Of a stretch of 9,742 nucleotides of DNA, positions 6,032 through 9,742 are shown one piece after another (the stretch's first letter is position 1; the number at the start of each line of letters is the position of its first letter). Source of the stretch: CAZUZD01 sp964624465. GTDB taxonomy: Bacteria > Planctomycetota > Planctomycetia > Isosphaerales > Isosphaeraceae. The stretch is from NCBI GenBank assembly GCA_964624465.1, contig CAZUZD010000240.1:1-9742 (forward strand), written 5' to 3'. The notes below the pieces were generated by a model. The model ran no database searches. It saw only the letters and a program-made list of their open reading frames with translations, and had not been told where the DNA came from. The position numbers and the translations under genes are program-made.

Positions 6032-9000
6032 ATGGTCGCCGACTTCTACGCGATGCTCGGGGTCGAACCGGGTTCGGATCGGGCCACGATCGAGGCCGCC
6101 CTGAAGCGGTGCCAGCCGGAGTGGTCCTCCCGGACCCGGCACCCGAGCAAGGGCACGCTCTATCAGTCGTACCTCGACCGGATCCCCGAGATCCGCCGCC
6201 GCCTGCTGAGCGACCCGACCGAGCGGGCCGTCTACGACACCGAGCTGACCGCGGCGCAACAGGCCGAGCGCGACCGTCGGCTCGACGCCCTCCAGCGCCT
6301 GGTCCAGATCCGCGCGGCCAAGGGCGGGTTGACGGTTACCGACCGCAGCCTGCTCCGGGCCGAGGCCGAGCGCCGTGGGCTGAACCGCGAGGACCTCGAC
6401 CGCCTGGTCGGGCCGTTCCCGCCCATGCCGGAGTTCCCGAGTACCCTCACGGCCGACGAGCAGGAGGCCCCGCGCAACCTCCTGGATGTCGCCACCCGCC
6501 GGCAGATCGCCATCGCGCTGGAGCACCTGGAGCAGCGGGACCTCTACGACCTGCTCGGCCTGCGACGCGACACACCCGCCGCCGAGATCCGGGCGAAGGC
6601 GGCGGCCGAACGCCAGCGCTGGATGCAGAAGGCGCAGGTGACCGCCGCCAAGACCGCCTGGCTGAACGCCATCTCGCTGGCGCAGACGCACCTGGGCACG
6701 CCCGAGGCCCGCGCCCGCTACGACGACTCGCTGGCGCTGGAAGCTGAAGAGCAATTCGGCGCCGTGGTCACGTTCGCGCTCCAGGGGCAGGGCCGGCTCG
6801 ATCCGGCCACCCGCGAGGCGCTGCTGGTGGAGGCGACCGCTCACGGAATCACACCCGCACGCGGCGAGGCCCTGATCCGCCAGGGCTGCCGGCAGGCGGG
6901 CGTCGAGCCGGCCGGCGGGCCGCTGCCGACGCTGTCCCAGGGGGAGCGCCGGCTGATCCGCTGCCGCGCCTGCCACGGGCTCACCGACTACGCCTGGTCC
7001 GAGATCCACGGCTCGGGCGGCTGCCGCCACTGCCATGCGCCGCTGACCTGGAGCTGCCCGTCGTGCCGGCACCAGGGCTGGGTCGACGAGCGGCGCTGCA
7101 CCGGGTGCGGGTTCGCCATCGAGAACGTCGAGCCGATGGAGCGGCACTTCGCGGCCGCGCAACACGCCTTCAAGCTCCGACGCCTGAACGCCGCCATCGG
7201 CCACCTGCGACGGGTCCAGGAGCTGGCTCCCCACCACGTCGGTGCCCGCAAGGGCGTCGAGAAGGTGCAGACGCAGCTCAGCGAGATCCAGGCCATCAAG
7301 GCCCGCTACCGCCTCGAACGGGCGGCCCATCGCGTCGTGGCTGCTCGCGATCTCCTGGAGGTCTGGTCGCGGCTGGTCGAGCTGGGCAACCCCGAGCTCG
7401 AGGCCGCCCGCACCGAGTGCCAGGAACGGCTCGAGGCCGCGCATCAGCTCGTGGCCCGCGCCCGCCGCCGCCTGGGCCACGACCCGGCCGCCGCCCGCAC
7501 CCTGCTCGACCAGGCGCTGGCCCAGGTGGTCGATCTCCCCGAGGCCCGCGAGGCGCTGGAGCTCTGCCCGCCCGAGGGTCCCACCGACCTGCACGCGGAG
7601 GTCCTGCCCGACCGCATCCGCCTGCGCTGGACGGCCCCCGAGCTCGATGGGCGCGGGCCGTTGTGCTATCGCATCCTCCGCAAGCCCCGCGAGGCCCCCA
7701 CGCATGCCGGTGACGGCACCGTCGTCGCGGTCGTCGAGGGAACCGCGTGGGACGATCGGGACCTTCAGCTCGGCGATGCCTTCGGATATGCCGTCTTCAG
7801 CCTCCGGGGCAAGGTCGCCTCGGTCCTGGGCGTCGCGGCCGGGCCGTTCGTAGTCGCCGAGGATGTCCGCGACGTCCGCGTCGAGGCCAGGCCGGGCTCG
7901 ATTCGCCTGAACTGGACGCCCCCAACCGGCGCAGTGGGGGTGCGGGTCGTCCGTCAGATGGGTACGCCGGTCGACGGTCCCCACGAGGGTGTCGCGCTCA
8001 CCCCCGCATCCGAGACCGTCGCCGACGTCGGGCTGGAGGACGGGCGCACTTATCACTACGGGCTCTTCGCCCTGTACCGCGCTCCGAACGGCCGGCTCCA
8101 GCCTTCGCGCGGGGTGTTCGTCTCGGCGATCCCGCAACTGGCGACCCGGATCGTGGAGGACCTGCGGATCACGCCCGAGGCCGACGGCCGCCTCCGGCTC
8201 CAGTGGCCGGCCCCGCCCGTTGGCCAGGTCCGGGTCCTCCGCACCGAGACCCCCTTCGGTCTGGCGACCGGCGAGCGTCGCACGGCGGGCGACCTGGAGC
8301 GGCTGGCCACCCTCGGGCGCTGGCTCCCCGAGGCCTCGGCCGGCCATTGCGTCGACGACGCCGGCCCCACGTTGCGGCCGGTCCACTACACCCCGGTCAC
8401 CTTCGCCGCCGGCCTGGCCACCGTGGGCCGGTCCGTCGCCTGGTGGCTGCCGCCCGACCCGGTTGGCCTCTCCGTCGGCCGCCTCGGAGGCGACCCCGCC
8501 GGCCGGGTGCGGCTGCAGTGGCGCAACGAGGCGTCCGGCATCACTCACGTCGTTCTGGCCCGAGCAGGCGCCCCGCCCACCGGGATCGACGACCCCGAGG
8601 CCCGACGTGTGCCGGTGCCCCCGCCGGAATCCGACGGAACCTGGGCGGCCACGCTCGACCTGCCCGACGAACCGGGCGGGCCACCCTGGCAGGTGCGGGT
8701 CCTCGCCTTGGCCGAATGCGAGGGCCAGCAGCGGGCGTCTCCGGGGATCGCAGCCGGGGCCACGGCGGCGGTCCCGGGCGTCGGCGAGGCCGTGGCGCTG
8801 ACGTACCGGCTCAAACCGCCGCTGATCCCCGGGCGGCCCTGGTCGATCACGCTCCAGCGACAGCCCGCCGACGGGGTGATCCCGCCATTGATCCTCGTCG
8901 CCAACTCGGCCCGGCCGCCGGAGTCGGCCGAAGACGGCACCGTCGTGGCCCGGTTCCCGTCGACGCGCGACGGCGAGCGGCTGACCTTCCGGCCGACCGG

Positions 9001-9115
9001 GGCCCCCGGCCTGGAGACGCTGCGCCTCTTCGCCGACCCCGCGGGTGAGGCGGACGACCCGGTTCCGTCGCGGATCCAGATCCAGCATCCCGAGGCCGGC
9101 CCGACCCGCGTCTAA
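6032..9115 (+). CDS. Large J-like / double zinc ribbon / FN3 repeat protein, function unknown
   Basis: A predicted cytoplasmic scaffold of 1,027 residues, with no signal peptide or membrane segment. Domains in order: a J-like module at 4-69 (DFYAMLGVEPGS to LLSDPTERAVYD); a helical segment at 77-127; a second J-like module at 169-232 (DLYDLLGLRRDT to ARARYDDS); a similar helical segment at 242-289; two zinc-ribbon units with CxxC pairs at Cys311/314, 331/334, 342/345 and 356/359; helical TPR-like sequence at 367-510; four FN3-like beta domains starting near 514, 608, 706 and 809, marked by RIRLRWTAP, SIRLNWTPP, RLRLQWPAP and RVRLQWRNE; and a beta-rich C-terminus. Neither J-like module has the HPD tripeptide needed to stimulate Hsp70. 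An ATG at 5963 would add 23 Pro/Gly-rich residues with less typical third-position bases, so the ATG at 6032, just before the J-like module, is preferred. No function is assigned. Confidence 0.82.
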   Translation: MVADFYAMLGVEPGSDRATIEAALKRCQPEWSSRTRHPSKGTLYQSYLDRIPEIRRRLLSDPTERAVYDTELTAAQQAERDRRLDALQRLVQIRAAKGGLTVTDRSLLRAEAERRGLNREDLDRLVGPFPPMPEFPSTLTADEQEAPRNLLDVATRRQIAIALEHLEQRDLYDLLGLRRDTPAAEIRAKAAAERQRWMQKAQVTAAKTAWLNAISLAQTHLGTPEARARYDDSLALEAEEQFGAVVTFALQGQGRLDPATREALLVEATAHGITPARGEALIRQGCRQAGVEPAGGPLPTLSQGERRLIRCRACHGLTDYAWSEIHGSGGCRHCHAPLTWSCPSCRHQGWVDERRCTGCGFAIENVEPMERHFAAAQHAFKLRRLNAAIGHLRRVQELAPHHVGARKGVEKVQTQLSEIQAIKARYRLERAAHRVVAARDLLEVWSRLVELGNPELEAARTECQERLEAAHQLVARARRRLGHDPAAARTLLDQALAQVVDLPEAREALELCPPEGPTDLHAEVLPDRIRLRWTAPELDGRGPLCYRILRKPREAPTHAGDGTVVAVVEGTAWDDRDLQLGDAFGYAVFSLRGKVASVLGVAAGPFVVAEDVRDVRVEARPGSIRLNWTPPTGAVGVRVVRQMGTPVDGPHEGVALTPASETVADVGLEDGRTYHYGLFALYRAPNGRLQPSRGVFVSAIPQLATRIVEDLRITPEADGRLRLQWPAPPVGQVRVLRTETPFGLATGERRTAGDLERLATLGRWLPEASAGHCVDDAGPTLRPVHYTPVTFAAGLATVGRSVAWWLPPDPVGLSVGRLGGDPAGRVRLQWRNEASGITHVVLARAGAPPTGIDDPEARRVPVPPPESDGTWAATLDLPDEPGGPPWQVRVLALAECEGQQRASPGIAAGATAAVPGVGEAVALTYRLKPPLIPGRPWSITLQRQPADGVIPPLILVANSARPPESAEDGTVVARFPSTRDGERLTFRPTGAPGLETLRLFADPAGEADDPVPSRIQIQHPEAGPTRV
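6962..7108 (+). other. Double zinc-ribbon coding segment
   Basis: Four CxxC pairs (CRAC, CRHC, CPSC, CTGC) lie within 49 residues of the large protein, separated by 16, 7 and 10 residues. This is the layout of two four-cysteine structural zinc ribbons in tandem. It divides the J-like half from the helical/FN3 half and may serve in protein or nucleic-acid binding. Confidence 0.8.
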
Positions 9116-9164
9116 GGACGAGCGGGCCGGGCCAGGAGTGCCGAGGCGGTCGGCTCGCGAGCGA

Positions 9165-9742
9165 TCAGCGCCCGAAGCGCTGGACGATCGGGCCGTAGGC
9201 GTCGATGCGGCGGTCGCGGAGGAACGGCCAGTGCCGGCGGGTGTCCTCGGCGAGCTTGGGGTCGCACTCGACGATGAGGACCTCCTCGGTATCGTGACCG
9301 GCGCGGGCGATGACGCGGCCGAACGGGTCGGCGACGAACGAACCGCCCCAGAACTCGATCCCACCGTCGGCCGGCCCCTCGTGGCCGATCCGGTTGACCG
9401 CCGCCACGAACACGCCGTTGGCAATGGCGTGTGCCCGCTGCATCGTGTGCCAGGCGTCCTGCTGGGCCGGACCGTACTCGGCCTTCTCGGCGGGGTGCCA
9501 GCCGATGGCGGTGGGGTAGAAGATCACCTCGGCCCCCTGGAGCGCCGTCAGGCGAGCGGCCTCGGGGTACCACTGGTCCCAGCACACGAGCGTGCCGACC
9601 TTCGCATGCCGGGTCTCGATGGCCTGCCAGCCCAGGTCGCCCGGGGTGAAGTAGAACTTCTCGTAGTAGAGCGGGTCGTCGGGGATGTGCATCTTGCGGT
9701 ACATCCCCGCCAGCGAGCCGTCGCCGTCGAGCACCACCGAGG
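9165..9742 (-). CDS. aguB: N-carbamoylputrescine amidase, C-terminal part (5' end outside window)
   Basis: Nitrilase-superfamily hydrolase that converts N-carbamoylputrescine to putrescine, CO2 and ammonia in the agmatine route of polyamine synthesis; cytoplasmic. About 190 residues are present. The frame continues through the right edge, so the N-terminal third, with the catalytic Glu, is missing and the GTG at 9737 is not the start. The catalytic Lys is in MYRKMHIPDDP and the nucleophile Cys is in LVCWDQWYPEAARL (codon near 9582-9584). The runs ALQGAEVIFYPTAIGWHP and MQRAHAIANGVFVAAVNRIG, and the closing RRIDAYGPI, are highly typical of AguB rather than other nitrilases. It is convergent with the large FN3 gene, with 49 bases between the stops. 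Confidence 0.92.
   Translation of the reverse strand, partial: SVVLDGDGSLAGMYRKMHIPDDPLYYEKFYFTPGDLGWQAIETRHAKVGTLVCWDQWYPEAARLTALQGAEVIFYPTAIGWHPAEKAEYGPAQQDAWHTMQRAHAIANGVFVAAVNRIGHEGPADGGIEFWGGSFVADPFGRVIARAGHDTEEVLIVECDPKLAEDTRRHWPFLRDRRIDAYGPIVQRFGR

Noticed and set aside
6032..6260. Calling the large gene dnaJ
   Set aside because: The HPD tripeptide is absent from both J-like modules, and the Gly/Phe linker and DnaJ-type CxxCxGxG zinc motifs are missing.
9098..9133. Hairpin across the stop of the large FN3 gene (12-bp arms, one mismatch, 12-base loop)
   Set aside because: One arm lies in coding sequence, the stem is imperfect and no T-run follows. In such GC-rich DNA this is not enough for a terminator call.
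4922..9424. A 1,500-codon open frame on the minus strand, across the FKBP, GAF-like and J-like/FN3 genes
   Set aside because: Long antisense frames are expected in GC-rich genes because stop codons are AT-rich. It runs over three genes with clear families on the other strand and into aguB, and its translation is Arg/Gly/Ala-rich with no recognisable domain.

Overview
The window is very GC-rich DNA (roughly 70% by eye) with short intergenic gaps. It most resembles a planctomycete chromosome, perhaps of the Isosphaeraceae type. That placement is inference from the mix of genes: a secreted propeller glycosidase, a tiny secreted Gly/Tyr-rich protein, a pseudouridine synthase with a giant Gly/Pro/Arg tail, and a J-like/zinc-ribbon/FN3 protein. 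There is no rRNA or other phylogenetic marker to settle it. I see no transposase, integrase, CRISPR array, tRNA or rRNA.

Layout, left to right: (1) the 3' part of a secreted GH43/GH32-type beta-propeller glycosidase on +, running off the left edge. (2) A perfect 14-bp hairpin between convergent genes. (3) A minus-strand row: a small secreted Gly/Tyr/Pro-rich protein (1058-1453), pyrK, the iron-sulfur/FAD electron-transfer subunit of dihydroorotate dehydrogenase (1602-2474, TTG start), and a 741-residue RsuA/RluB-type pseudouridine synthase (2614-4839) whose last ~440 residues are repetitive Gly/Pro/Arg sequence. A perfect 42-nt palindrome separates the last two. (4) A 250-bp divergent intergenic region. 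(5) A plus-strand row: a minimal cytoplasmic FKBP prolyl isomerase (5090-5425), a small GAF-like protein (5459-5905), and a ~1,030-residue multidomain protein (6032-9115). (6) The C-terminal two thirds of an N-carbamoylputrescine amidase (aguB) on -, convergent with the previous gene and running off the right edge.

Most genes are ordinary housekeeping (pyrimidine and polyamine metabolism, RNA modification, protein folding) and do not form one pathway. The most unusual gene is at 6032-9115. It has two degenerate J-like modules, each followed by a similar helical segment, then four CxxC zinc-binding pairs, a helical TPR-like stretch, and four FN3-like beta domains. It has no signal peptide, no membrane segment, and no HPD motif in either J-like module. 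It looks like a cytoplasmic scaffold rather than a working DnaJ. The next most unusual is the repeat tail of the pseudouridine synthase. Nothing here proves a new defence or mobile system.
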